Assembly (NCBI GenBank): GCA_963719875.1
Contig: CAVRDJ010000001.1
Coordinates: forward strand, 372,001 to 436,000
Direction of reading: 5' to 3'
Length of the DNA stretch: 64,000 bases
From: Palsa-360 sp963719875
Lineage (GTDB): Bacteria; Acidobacteriota; Terriglobia; Acidiferrales; UBA7541
Part shown: in pieces, positions 1-7,909 of the stretch
Layout: each line of letters opens with the position of its first letter
How positions within the stretch are numbered: position 1 is the first letter of the stretch
Made by a program: the position numbers and the translations under genes
Notes under the pieces: generated by a model
Database searches by the model: none
What the model saw: the letters and a program-made list of their open reading frames with translations, nothing else
Told to the model about the DNA's origin: nothing

Positions 1-395
1 CGGAGAGGTCACTCGAAATTCTCAGGAACCGCAGCGCAAAATCGAACCTAACACGCGCCTTTGAAACGTGTCAAGAAAGGGCCTCGTCCGCCGCAAATGG
101 AGATTCTGAGTGGCGATCCCCAGCTAACGCAGTGGTTGTTGTGAACTCACCTTGGCAGGACGCGCAGGCAAGCCTGTGGAATCGAGCTCAAACGTCCGCT
201 GCAGGCCGAACGCGAAAAAATTCCAAGGAGCCGCATACTTGAGGCGCGGAAGCCAGCGTGCGTCGGGCCCCACGCGGTAGCGCACCCCTTGGCACTTGCG
301 GCTTGTTCTGGCGCGCTGGGCTGGCCTATAGTGTTTTATACAGGGCTTTGCGGCCGAGTGGCTCTGCGGGGCCTGCGCGATGACAAAGGAAGAAT
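1..395. other. Left edge, no supported gene
   Basis: No convincing coding region was found here. On the minus strand a short open stretch (about 124-290) reads as a plausible C-terminal peptide ending in TAG. It has no clear start or ribosome-binding site and no family resemblance that I recognise, so it is not called. No repeat, RNA gene or terminator stands out. Confidence 0.4.
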
Positions 396-584
396 ATGCA
401 AACCACGGTTCTTTGTTCGCAATGTGACCTTCCGGAAAGCACGTGCAAGTGTGACCATTATTGCTGCTACTGCCAGGGCCAGGAGAACATCCGCCTTTGC
501 ATGGACGGCAAATACTACTGCCCGGACTGCCGGGAAGCTTGCGATATTAGCGTGGCCGAATCCCATGCCCAACCCAATGGCTGA
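396..584 (+). CDS. Small cysteine-rich zinc-ribbon-like protein (62 aa)
   Basis: This short protein carries many cysteines arranged as CxxC-type pairs (CSQC near residue 7, CKCDHYCCYC near 17-26, CPDC near 43), which suggests one or two structural zinc sites. An AAGGAAG-like ribosome-binding site lies just before the ATG. The stop codon overlaps the start of the next gene, so the two are probably translated together. Its role is unknown. Given the neighbour, it may be a small regulatory partner of an anti-sigma-type protein. That cysteine spacing and translational coupling occur together argues for a real gene despite the length. Confidence 0.6.
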   Translation: MQTTVLCSQCDLPESTCKCDHYCCYCQGQENIRLCMDGKYYCPDCREACDISVAESHAQPNG

Positions 585-1002
585 CGAGCCCGTGCGCGTC
601 GTGTTTCATCTGGACCAGAATTGGAACCTGGTCAGTGTATTTTGCTGCGCCGTGGAATTTCAGGCGGTCCAGGCGGGGTTTGAGACGGAGGCGGGAGCGC
701 AGCTTGCCAGGGCCGCGGGGGATGTTTGCCGCGAAACCATTTCGCGACTTGGCGGGAACGGCGAACGCGTTGACGTTACCCTCGACACGTTTTCCGACCG
801 CATCGAGATCGCGATCCATTCCCGCGGCCAGGTGCTGCCCGCCCTCGGGCTGGACAGGTTTGCGGTTTCCGGTGCGCTATCCGCAGGAGCAGACGGTCTC
901 AACGGCTTGGAATTGCTTTCGCGGGTGGACCGCGTCCTTTACAACTCCGATGATGGCGTGGCCCGGACCACATTGATTAAGTTCTTGCCTGCGCACCACT
1001 GA
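577..1002 (+). CDS. Anti-sigma-factor / HATPase_c-like protein (141 aa)
   Basis: The 141-residue protein has the length and alternating beta/alpha pattern of RsbW-type serine kinase/anti-sigma factors. The conserved ATP-lid motifs are weak, so assignment to the HATPase_c fold is an inference. The ATG at 577 overlaps the preceding stop by 8 nt, which supports translational coupling. An ATG at 565 is an alternative start. The longer open frame upstream is only the shadow of the small zinc-ribbon gene. It may act in partner switching with a sigma or anti-anti-sigma factor, none of which is in the window. Confidence 0.5.
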   Translation: MADEPVRVVFHLDQNWNLVSVFCCAVEFQAVQAGFETEAGAQLARAAGDVCRETISRLGGNGERVDVTLDTFSDRIEIAIHSRGQVLPALGLDRFAVSGALSAGADGLNGLELLSRVDRVLYNSDDGVARTTLIKFLPAHH

Positions 1003-1104
1003 AACCCTTCCCCTCATTTAACCCCGAAGGTCATCTCCGAAGCTGCCTTTGGGCAGTTTCCACCGTTTGAAAACACAGTCGCGTTGTCGCGCCAACGGCG
1101 CGGA

Positions 1105-1275
1105 GAATATCAGCCCGGGGTAACGCCCCGGGTACCGAGGCCCAACATCATCGTTCGCCCTGAAAGGGCGGTGGGGGATTTTTGCGCCCTTTCAGGGCGC
1201 ACGACAATCCGTTGATTCCGAAACCCAGGGCGTGGCCCTGGGCTAGCCTGCGGCGGCGCTTTCAGCGCCGCAAGC
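1105..1275. repeat. Compound hairpin repeat block
   Basis: Four adjacent palindromes lie between two genes: around 1112-1132 (CCCGGGG TAAC-type), 1159-1200 (CGCCCTGAAAGGGCG paired with CGCCCTTTCAGGGCG), 1226-1243 (CCCAGGGCG/CCTGGG) and 1250-1272 (GGCGGCGCTTTCAGCGCCG). The block carries no ORF and resembles an interspersed bacterial repeat rather than a single terminator. It may still fold as RNA downstream of the convergent genes. Confidence 0.65.
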
Positions 1276-1289
1276 TGCTGAGCGGAATC

Positions 1290-1808
1290 TTAATTCTGAT
1301 TCAGCAGGATGTCGATGGAGCGCATCACTTCAGGCGATTGCCAATCCTGAGGACCTACAATCTTACGCGCGAGGCGGCCCTGGCGGTCGATCAGATACGT
1401 TTCGGGATACATGGAGGTGCCGTAATCCGCGGCGGTTTTCTTGGAGGCGTCGCGGTAGGTTGGGAAGACTACATGATTGTCGCCTAGAAACTTTTCGTAT
1501 GCGTCCTTGTCCTCATCCACGCTGATGCCAAGGACCACCCCGCCTTTGGACGTGATGGCCTGCTGCAAGGTGTTGAGAGATTGGGTTTCTTCCAGGCAAG
1601 GCGGGCACCATGAGGCCCAAAAATTCAGGACGACGACTTTGCCGTGCAGGTCGGACAGGTGCGAGGCGCCCGTAATCTGCATGTCAAAATCCTTGGCCTT
1701 GCGGCCCGCCAGGCTCGGTTCACCCTGGCGATAGGACGGGGCCGCAAACATGTAGAGCACCGCCGCCACAAAAACCAACGCGATCGGGCCCAGAATCTTG
1801 TGCTTCAA
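1290..1808 (-). CDS. TlpA/ResA-like thiol-disulfide oxidoreductase
   Basis: This 172-residue protein has an N-terminal hydrophobic anchor (residues about 5-24) followed by an AhpC/TSA-redoxin fold. The WCPPC redox motif is at residues 67-71, inside NFWASWCPPC. The active site should face the periplasm. Members of this family reduce apocytochrome c thiols or other exported proteins. No cytochrome-maturation genes lie next to it, so the substrate is unknown. The cis-Pro region (SMYPETYLID) is also present and length matches ResA/TlpA. It is transcribed away from the glycosyltransferase. Confidence 0.88.
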   Translation of the reverse strand: MKHKILGPIALVFVAAVLYMFAAPSYRQGEPSLAGRKAKDFDMQITGASHLSDLHGKVVVLNFWASWCPPCLEETQSLNTLQQAITSKGGVVLGISVDEDKDAYEKFLGDNHVVFPTYRDASKKTAADYGTSMYPETYLIDRQGRLARKIVGPQDWQSPEVMRSIDILLNQN

Positions 1809-1866
1809 TGTTTTTCTCCAGCCCTTCTATAATACATTCTTAACCCGGCTTTGCGCGAGCCGATTT

Positions 1867-1934
1867 GCCCGGGAACGCCAATCTCCCGATTGGCGGATTG
1901 CACAACGCCAATCGGGAGATTGGCGTTCCCGGGC
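1867..1934. repeat. Palindromic interspersed repeat, family H1, copy 1
   Basis: A 68-nt near-perfect inverted repeat with arms GGGAACGCCAATCTCCCGAT and its complement, separated by a short loop. Near-identical copies lie at 7807-7872 and 42880-42947. It sits directly before the glycosyltransferase start, and frames running through it (PGNANLPIG...REIGVPG) are artefacts. Confidence 0.9.
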
Positions 1935-1948
1935 AATCTACTCAACCA

Positions 1949-2977
1949 ATGAATCTGCATCCAACTGTTTCCGCGATCGTGCCCGCGCGCAACGAGGAAG
2001 CGACCATTGCGGCCGCGGTCGAGTCGCTTGCTGCCCAGCCCGAAATTAAAGAAATAATTGTGATCAATGACCAGTCGACGGACGGAACGGCAACGCAGCT
2101 CAAGCAACTTTCTACGCGCTATGCGCAATTGCGCGTTCTCGAAACGAGGGGGTTGCCCGGTGGCTGGGTAGGGAAGAACTACGCGGTATCGCTCGGAGCG
2201 GCGCAGGCGACAGGGGATTGGCTGCTGTTCACCGACGCGGATGGCGTGCACCTGCCTGGGTCCACGGCGCATGCCCTGGCCGACGCGGCGGAAGCCGGAG
2301 CGGGCCTCGTCTCCTATTCGCCCGAGCAGGAGACTCGCAGTTGGTGGGAGAAGGCGTTGATCCCTTTCGTGTATACGCGCCTGGCGCATAAATATTCGTA
2401 CGCCGAGGTAAACCATCCCGACTCGCCGGCAGCGGCGGCCAGCGGACAATACTTGCTCATCCGGCGAGAGGACTATGTGCGGATCGGAGGGCACGCTGCC
2501 GTGGCCGGAGAAGTGCTCGAAGACGTGGCCCTGGCGCGGCTCGCGAAGCAAGCGGGCATACGCCTATACTTTGCGTCGGGGCACGGGATCATGCGCGTGC
2601 GAATGTACCGGACGTTTGTGACGATGTGGCAAGGCTGGACGAAAAATCTGTATCCCCTAATCGGAGGGATGACGGGCGGCACGTCCCGCGCGGTGGGACG
2701 CGAGCTCTTTAGGGTGGTGCCCTGGATTCCTTTGTTGGTACTTCCGCTAGCGCTGGTGCATCTAATCTGGGGTGTGCTGGGTGTTGCACTGCTGGCGGGG
2801 CGGCATGCCGCCTATGCCGCGGACCTGCGGCGAAATCGTTTTCCAGCGGCGCTTGCCTTATACTACTTGCCGGGGGTTGCGCTGTACGCAGTGACACTGC
2901 TGAATTCGGAGTGGCGCTATACGCGGGGCAGCGTCGCGTGGAAGGGGCGGGAGTACCCCGTAAATCGTGGTTCGTGA
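1949..2977 (+). CDS. Membrane-anchored family 2 glycosyltransferase
   Basis: The N-terminal GT-A domain begins with VSAIVPARNEE, followed by a nucleotide-binding segment (VINDQSTDGT, residues 38-47) and the metal-binding TDADG (95-99). A GQY segment and ED acceptor-site residues follow. The C-terminal third has two or three membrane helices (about residues 250-330). The architecture resembles HpnB/CrtQ-type transferases acting on lipid or carotenoid/hopanoid acceptors, but the acceptor cannot be told from sequence. I chose the ATG at 1949 (342 aa) because the longer frame reads through the H1 hairpin repeat. No hopanoid or carotenoid genes are adjacent. Confidence 0.85.
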   Translation: MNLHPTVSAIVPARNEEATIAAAVESLAAQPEIKEIIVINDQSTDGTATQLKQLSTRYAQLRVLETRGLPGGWVGKNYAVSLGAAQATGDWLLFTDADGVHLPGSTAHALADAAEAGAGLVSYSPEQETRSWWEKALIPFVYTRLAHKYSYAEVNHPDSPAAAASGQYLLIRREDYVRIGGHAAVAGEVLEDVALARLAKQAGIRLYFASGHGIMRVRMYRTFVTMWQGWTKNLYPLIGGMTGGTSRAVGRELFRVVPWIPLLVLPLALVHLIWGVLGVALLAGRHAAYAADLRRNRFPAALALYYLPGVALYAVTLLNSEWRYTRGSVAWKGREYPVNRGS

Positions 2978-3029
2978 ATCGTGGTCGGTGACCAGTTATT
3001 TGCAAACTTGTACCGCGTGGCTCGTGATT

Positions 3030-3297
3030 CGCAATTTGAAATTTCAAATTTGAGATTCTGAATCCGAGACATCAAAGGGAGCTTATTGGGGGCTGGGATT
3101 CCTTCTTTGAAATTTCAAATTTGAAAATTTGAGATTCTGAATTCGAGGAACCAAAGGGGAGCTTATTGGGGGGCTGGGATCCCTTCTTTGAAATTTCAAA
3201 TTTGAGATTCTCAATTCGAGACATCAAAGGGAGCTTATTGGGGGTTGGGATTCCTTCTTTGAAATTTCAAATTTGAAATTTGAGATTCGGGAGCGGT
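3030..3297. repeat. AT-rich tandem repeat, about 85-bp unit, three copies
   Basis: Three diverged copies of a unit containing GAAATTTCAAATTTGAGATT, then CAAAGGGAGCTTATTGGGGG and GGGATTCCTTCTTT. The AAATTTCAAATTTGAAATTT core is itself palindromic. It fills the interval between the glycosyltransferase and the pterin operon, so the promoter of that operon must lie inside or just after the array. Confidence 0.85.
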
Positions 3298-3342
3298 GCT
3301 TCCAGCCAGCGTCCGTGCATTCCTGAAGTACGCGCCGCTATT

Positions 3343-3786
3343 ATGGTTTATTTGACACGCAAAATTGAGTTTTCGGCGTCGCATCTCTATCACAACCCGG
3401 CGTTTTCGGCCGAGGAGAACCGGCGCGTCTTTGGGAAGTGCAACAACCCGCACGGACACGGGCACAATTACGTGCTCGAAGTTACGGTGGCGGGCGAGCC
3501 GGACCCGGCGACGGGCATGGTACTCGACTTGAAGGAACTGAAAGAGATTTTGCAGCGCGAAGTGACCGACCGGATGGATCACCGGTTTCTCAATTACGAG
3601 GTTCCTGAACTCGCGGGGCAGATTCCGACGTGCGAGAACATCGCGGCGGTCATCTGGCGCCTGCTGGAGCCGAGGATTACGCGAGGGCATCTGAATCGCG
3701 TGCGCTTGTACGAGACGCCGGACCTGTTCGTCGATTGCTACGGCGAGGGGAACGGCGCGGGAGCGCCCGCCGGAGGCGGGCGATGA
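3343..3786 (+). CDS. 6-pyruvoyl-tetrahydropterin / 6-carboxytetrahydropterin synthase, paralog 1
   Basis: This 147-residue protein belongs to the PTPS/QueD family, which converts dihydroneopterin triphosphate to a 6-substituted tetrahydropterin. Zinc ligands are H14, H39 and H41 (in HGHGHNY), the catalytic cysteine is C33 (GKCNN), and a Glu of the triad lies in YETPDLF near the C-terminus. The ATG at 3343 gives the usual family start (a YLTRKIEFSASH-type first strand). Its stop overlaps the next start by 4 nt (ATGA), so it heads a tight operon with a second PTPS and folE. Confidence 0.88.
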   Translation: MVYLTRKIEFSASHLYHNPAFSAEENRRVFGKCNNPHGHGHNYVLEVTVAGEPDPATGMVLDLKELKEILQREVTDRMDHRFLNYEVPELAGQIPTCENIAAVIWRLLEPRITRGHLNRVRLYETPDLFVDCYGEGNGAGAPAGGGR

Positions 3787-4211
3787 AGCTTCATCTGTGG
3801 CGGCGATACCGGTTTTCGGCTTCGCATCGCCTGCACAGCGCGCAACTCGGAGAGGATGAAAACCGGCGCGTGTACGGCAAATGCAACAATCCATATGGGC
3901 ACGGGCACAATTACGTCGTGGAAGCGGCCTTCTCCGGCCCGGTGGACGAGGCCACAGGAATGATCGCGAACCTGGCCGACCTGGATGCGTTTGTCGAACG
4001 CGAAGTCGTCGAACCCTTCGACCACAAATATTTGAACGAAGAAATCGAGGAATTTCGCGCGCACGTTCCGACCACGGAAAATATTTGCGTCGAGATTTTC
4101 CATCGTCTGACCCGGTTTCCCCGCGCCAGGCTGGAGCGTGTGCGTGTCGAGGAAACAGGACTGAACAGTTTTGAATACGCAGGAGAGCCTGCCGGAGCGA
4201 CCCATGAGTGA
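3783..4211 (+). CDS. 6-pyruvoyl-tetrahydropterin / 6-carboxytetrahydropterin synthase, paralog 2
   Basis: This is a second PTPS/QueD-family enzyme of 142 residues. It has H15, H40 and H42 as zinc ligands, C34 as the catalytic cysteine (GKCNN) and EET near residue 123 for the catalytic Glu. It clearly shares ancestry with the upstream paralog, including the ENRRV.GKCNNP.GHGHNY block. It overlaps paralog 1 by 4 nt and folE by 8 nt. Two complete active sites in one operon suggest different products (for example queuosine precursor and a biopterin-like cofactor) or a heteromer. QueC and QueE are not nearby. Confidence 0.88.
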   Translation: MKLHLWRRYRFSASHRLHSAQLGEDENRRVYGKCNNPYGHGHNYVVEAAFSGPVDEATGMIANLADLDAFVEREVVEPFDHKYLNEEIEEFRAHVPTTENICVEIFHRLTRFPRARLERVRVEETGLNSFEYAGEPAGATHE

Positions 4212-4821
4212 TGACAGAAAACGAGTCGAGGAATTGACGCTGACCGAACCGGTCGGCGCGGAATCGCCCGTATCGATTGCCGATCATATGCGGAAAATAT
4301 TGCAATCGATCGGGGAGGATGCGAACCGCGACGGCTTGCGGCATACGCCCGAGCGGTTTGAGAAGGCCTTACGCTTCCTGACCAGCGGCTACCATCAGGA
4401 TCCGGAGAAACTCCTGAACGGCGCGATGTTCAGCGTTTGTTACGACCAGATGGTGATCGTGAAAGACATTGAGTTCTATAGTTTGTGCGAGCATCACCTG
4501 CTGCCATTTTTCGGGAAATGCCATGTCGCCTATATCCCCGACAAGAAAGTGGTCGGCCTGTCGAAAATTCCGCGGCTCGTAAACATGTTCGCGCGCCGCC
4601 TGCAGATCCAGGAACGCCTGACGAATCAAATCGCCAACGCCATCCAGCAGAAAATTGCCCCGCTGGGGGTGGGTGTAGTCATCGAAGGGCGCCATCTCTG
4701 CATGGTGATGCGCGGAGTCGAAAAGGAAAGCTCGCAGACGGTAACCAGCGCGATGCTGGGTTCGTTCAAAGATAACCCCAAGACGCGCGAGGAATTTCTG
4801 TCCTTGATCCACGAAAAATAG
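4204..4821 (+). CDS. folE: GTP cyclohydrolase I
   Basis: This enzyme hydrolyses GTP to 7,8-dihydroneopterin triphosphate, the first step of folate, biopterin and queuosine synthesis and the substrate of the two upstream synthases. The 205-residue protein shows CEHHLLP (residues 95-101) with zinc ligands C95 and H98, and C166 in GRHLCM. The GVEKESSQTVTSAMLG segment is also typical. The ATG at 4204 overlaps the preceding stop. A TTG at 4171 is possible but would lie deep inside the previous gene. Confidence 0.95.
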   Translation: MSDDRKRVEELTLTEPVGAESPVSIADHMRKILQSIGEDANRDGLRHTPERFEKALRFLTSGYHQDPEKLLNGAMFSVCYDQMVIVKDIEFYSLCEHHLLPFFGKCHVAYIPDKKVVGLSKIPRLVNMFARRLQIQERLTNQIANAIQQKIAPLGVGVVIEGRHLCMVMRGVEKESSQTVTSAMLGSFKDNPKTREEFLSLIHEK

Positions 4822-4980
4822 GGGCGCGGTTTTCTCCGTGCCCTCTGCGTTAAATCTTTTGCGTACGCGGCGAATGGCAAATTTTTAACATAGAGAACAC
4901 TGAGAAAATCTTCCCGCGCTCATTCTGAAAACCCCAGTCCCAATCGGTTCACATACAAGAAAAATTTTGCATGTCGCCGT

Positions 4981-4997
4981 GAGCCTATGTTAGGCTC
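4981..4997 (+). promoter_or_regulatory. Small hairpin in the rpsO leader
   Basis: A perfect 7-bp stem (GAGCCTA / TAGGCTC) with a TGT loop lies about 60 nt upstream of the rpsO start. Many rpsO leaders bind S15 for autoregulation, so this is a candidate leader element. No full pseudoknot or three-way junction was demonstrated. Confidence 0.35.
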
Positions 4998-5057
4998 CTA
5001 AGGTCGAAGAGTAGACGAAACGAGAGCAGAAACAGTGGGTTGGGCGGAGAGGGCGAT

Positions 5058-5318
5058 TTGAGAGAAGCGAAGTCAATGTTGATCGAGCAGTACCGGGCGC
5101 ATGTGAAGGATACGGGCTCACCGGAAGTGCAAATTGCTTTATTGAGCGAGCGAATCAACTATTTGACGACGCATCTGAAGGCGCACCTCAAGGACCATGC
5201 ATCGCGACGCGGACTGATCATGATGGTCAACAAGCGCCGCCGTCTTTTGGATTATCTCAACCGTCGTGACCCGGATCGGTATCGCGAGATTGTCGAACGC
5301 CTTAGTTTGCGCAAATAA
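5058..5318 (+). CDS. rpsO: 30S ribosomal protein S15
   Basis: A primary 16S rRNA-binding protein of the small subunit. The signature DTGSPEVQIALLSERI and the downstream DHASRRGL...KRRRLLDYL block are intact. The start is a TTG at 5058, placed about 8 nt after GGAGAGGG. It yields 86 residues, close to the usual 88-89, and restores the N-terminal helix (REAKSMLIEQYR). The ATG at 5076 would truncate that helix. An upstream TTG at 5040 lacks a ribosome-binding site. It is followed by pnp in the classic rpsO-pnp order. Confidence 0.93.
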   Translation: MREAKSMLIEQYRAHVKDTGSPEVQIALLSERINYLTTHLKAHLKDHASRRGLIMMVNKRRRLLDYLNRRDPDRYREIVERLSLRK

Positions 5319-5320
5319 CC

Positions 5321-5423
5321 GCTCCTCCGGAGGAGCACAGTCGCGCCAACAACATCTCCCGACGTTCGCGGAGTTCTGTAGCTTTCTGGCGGCCCGAGGC
5401 GATAGCGCCCGGCCGCTTTTTTT
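5321..5423 (+). terminator. rpsO-pnp intergenic hairpins with T-tract
   Basis: Directly after the rpsO stop lies the palindrome GCTCCTCCGGAGGAGC (5321-5336). A GC-rich hairpin follows (GCGGCC 5389-5394 / GGCCGC 5411-5416) and is trailed by seven T residues (5417-5423). The second structure fits an intrinsic terminator or attenuator between rpsO and pnp. In well-studied bacteria this interval is also an RNase III/PNPase control site. Confidence 0.6.
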
Positions 5424-5573
5424 GTAGGCAGACTCCGGCACGCCGCTCGCAGTCGTTCGTCGTTTTCTCTTCCCAACAAAACGGGACGTGTTTCTCCCGC
5501 ACTCGAATGGCTTTCCGCGCGCGTAGTGCCCGATGGTTCGGGACGCGGCGGACAGTCGAAAGGACCACTGGAT

Positions 5574-7715
5574 ATGTCGCAAGCAGCACCCGCTCCTCAT
5601 CAGGTTACAGTCGAAGTCGGCGGACGCACGCTGACTCTGGAAACCGGGAAAATCGCAAAACAGGCCAACGGCGCCGTACTGGCGCGGTATGGCGATACCG
5701 TCGTGCTCGTCACGGCGTGCATGGATTCCAAAGCGAATGACCGGGATTTTCTTCCCCTCACCGTGGACTATCGCGAATATACGTATTCCGCCGGAAAAAT
5801 TCCCGGCGGCTTTTTCAAGCGCGAAGGGCGCCCCTCGGAACGCGAAATTCTGACTTCCCGAATGATCGACCGCCCGCTGCGGCCGTTGTTTCCCGAAGCG
5901 TGGCGCAACGAAACGCAAATCGTCGCCATGGTGCTTTCGGCGGACAGCGAAAACGATCCGGACATGATCGGCATCACGGCGGCTTCGGCGGCGGCGTTTA
6001 TTTCCGACCTGCCGTTTACTTCGCCGGTAGCGGCGGTGCGCGTTGGCCTGGTCGATGGCAAGCTCGTTGCCAACCCCACGACCGCCGAACAAAAGACCAG
6101 CCTGCTGAACATCGTCGTCGTCGCGACCGAGCAGGCGATCGTGATGATTGAGGCGGGTGCGAATGAAGTTAGCGAGGACACCGTCGCCGACGCGCTCGAA
6201 TTCGGGCACGAACAGATCAAGCACATCATCATGGCGATCCGTCAATTGCAGGACAAGGTCAAGCCAAATAAAGTGACCGTTCCCCCGTTGCCGTTTGACG
6301 AGGCACTCGCCGGGGAAATCGAAAAGAAGTATGGCGCGAAACTGCACGACGCGCTGGACACCAAGAAGTATCCCAAGAAAGAAAGCTATCACCTGATCGA
6401 CGACATCAAGAAAGCGATCCGCGAGTCGATTCCGGAAGAGGATGAAGAGAAGCTCACCCTGGCCTTGCGGGCGTTTGAACGCTTGCGCGAGAATTTCTTC
6501 CGCGAGGACATCCTGGAGCGCAACCGGCGCCCGGATGCCCGCGCGTTCGATGAAATCCGGGACATCACCTGCGAAGTGGGAGTTTTGCCGCGGGCGCACG
6601 GCTCGGCGCTGTTCACGCGCGGCGAGACGCAAGCCCTGGCGACGACCACGCTCGGCACCAAGGAAGACAAGCAGCGGCTCGATCTGCTCTTCGAGGAAGA
6701 ATCGTTCAAGCGATTCATGCTGCACTACAACTTTCCGCCCTTTTCCGTCGGCGAAGTGAAATTCCTGCGCGGGCCGGGGCGGCGCGAAATCGGCCATGGC
6801 GCGCTTGCCGAACGCGCGCTCCTGAATCTGCTTCCGCCGGAAACCGATTTCCCGTACGCCATGCGCCTCGTTTCCGACATCATGGAATCGAATGGATCGT
6901 CCTCGATGGCCACGGTGTGCGGCGGCTCGCTCGCGCTCATGGACGCCGGCGTGCCGATCACCGCGGCCTGCGCGGGCATCGCCATGGGGCTGGTCGTCGA
7001 AGGAGATAAACACGCGATTCTGACCGACATCGCGGGCGCGGAAGACCATTACGGCGACATGGATTTCAAGGTGGCCGGCACGCGCGCCGGAATCACCGCG
7101 CTGCAGATGGACATCAAGGTCGGCGGCGTCAGCGTGGGCCTCATGCGCAAGGCGCTCGAGCAAGCCAGGCGCGCGCGCTTGCACATTCTGGACGTCATGG
7201 ACCAGACGATTTCATCGGCGCGGCCCAAGATGTCAGTTTTTGCTCCGCGGCTGCACCAATTGCAGATTCCGACGGACAAGATTCGCGACTTGATCGGCCC
7301 GGGCGGAAAGAAAATCCGGTCGATCATCGAAGCCACCGGCGTGAAAATCGACGTCATGGACGATGGCAAGGTGCACGTATTTGCGAACAGCGGCCCGGCC
7401 GCCGAAGCGGCGCTCCAGATGATCCGGGACATTACGGCGTCCGCCGAAATCGGCAAGACGTACCTCGGCAAAGTGGTGCGGCTGGCGGAATTTGGCGCCT
7501 TCGTGGAAATCTTCCCGGGCACCGACGGCCTCCTGCACATCAGCGAAATTGCCGAGCAGCGCCTCCGCGACGTGCGCGACGCGCTGAAGCTGGGCGACCA
7601 GGTGCTCGTCAAGGTGCTGGCCATCGAGGGCAACAAGATTCGCCTGTCCCGCAAAGCCGTTCTGCGCGAACAGCGTGAAAAGCAACAGAAGGAAACAGCG
7701 GGCGGGCAGGGCTAA
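5574..7715 (+). CDS. pnp: Polynucleotide phosphorylase
   Basis: This phosphorolytic 3'-5' exoribonuclease works in mRNA turnover and the degradosome. The 713-residue protein has two RNase PH domains: the first starts near TVEVGGRTLTLETGK, and the second contains the RGETQALATTTLG and catalytic DIMESNGSSSMATVCGGSLA regions. A KH domain follows (IRDLIGPGGKKIRSI, about residue 570) and then a C-terminal S1 domain (GKVVRLAEFGAFVE...GLLHISE). The ATG at 5574 was chosen because it begins just before the first conserved strand. It is probably controlled together with rpsO. Confidence 0.97.
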   Translation: MSQAAPAPHQVTVEVGGRTLTLETGKIAKQANGAVLARYGDTVVLVTACMDSKANDRDFLPLTVDYREYTYSAGKIPGGFFKREGRPSEREILTSRMIDRPLRPLFPEAWRNETQIVAMVLSADSENDPDMIGITAASAAAFISDLPFTSPVAAVRVGLVDGKLVANPTTAEQKTSLLNIVVVATEQAIVMIEAGANEVSEDTVADALEFGHEQIKHIIMAIRQLQDKVKPNKVTVPPLPFDEALAGEIEKKYGAKLHDALDTKKYPKKESYHLIDDIKKAIRESIPEEDEEKLTLALRAFERLRENFFREDILERNRRPDARAFDEIRDITCEVGVLPRAHGSALFTRGETQALATTTLGTKEDKQRLDLLFEEESFKRFMLHYNFPPFSVGEVKFLRGPGRREIGHGALAERALLNLLPPETDFPYAMRLVSDIMESNGSSSMATVCGGSLALMDAGVPITAACAGIAMGLVVEGDKHAILTDIAGAEDHYGDMDFKVAGTRAGITALQMDIKVGGVSVGLMRKALEQARRARLHILDVMDQTISSARPKMSVFAPRLHQLQIPTDKIRDLIGPGGKKIRSIIEATGVKIDVMDDGKVHVFANSGPAAEAALQMIRDITASAEIGKTYLGKVVRLAEFGAFVEIFPGTDGLLHISEIAEQRLRDVRDALKLGDQVLVKVLAIEGNKIRLSRKAVLREQREKQQKETAGGQG

Positions 7716-7723
7716 ACGCACAA

Positions 7724-7800
7724 CAGGCCGCTCTTGTAGGCGGCCTGAGAAATTTGCAGGCATACAAAAGGGGGAGACGAACATCGTCTCCCCCGTTCTT
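7724..7800 (+). terminator. pnp terminator
   Basis: Two stem-loops follow pnp. The first is CAGGCCG (7724-7730) / CGGCCTG (7741-7747). The second is a perfect 11-bp stem GGGGGAGACGA (7770-7780) / TCGTCTCCCCC (7784-7794) with a 3-nt loop and then GTTCTT. The second is a strong intrinsic-terminator candidate. Confidence 0.7.
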
Positions 7801-7806
7801 ATGAAA

Positions 7807-7872
7807 CCTGGGAACGCCAATCTCCCGATTGGCGGTTTGCGCGACGCCAATCGGGAGATTGGCGTTCCCGGG
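7807..7872. repeat. Palindromic interspersed repeat, family H1, copy 2
   Basis: Near-identical to the copies at 1867-1934 and 42880-42947: long inverted arms containing GGGAACGCCAATCTCCCGAT with a short variable loop. It lies between the convergent ends of pnp and murA. Confidence 0.9.
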
Positions 7873-7909
7873 CGAACCGCCAATCACGAATCACCAGTCA
7901 CATGTCTTC

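Noticed and set aside
124..290. Short minus-strand peptide ending at TAG near 124
   Set aside because: The composition looks coding-like, but there is no start, ribosome-binding site or family match; it may be a gene remnant. Not enough to call.
1865..1948. N-terminal extension of the glycosyltransferase
   Set aside because: It is encoded by the H1 hairpin repeat; the same PGNANLPIG peptide appears at other H1 copies.
5139..7184. 681-residue open frame on the minus strand across rpsO and pnp
   Set aside because: It is antisense to two certain genes. Long antisense frames are expected in GC-rich coding DNA, and the translation has no recognisable family.
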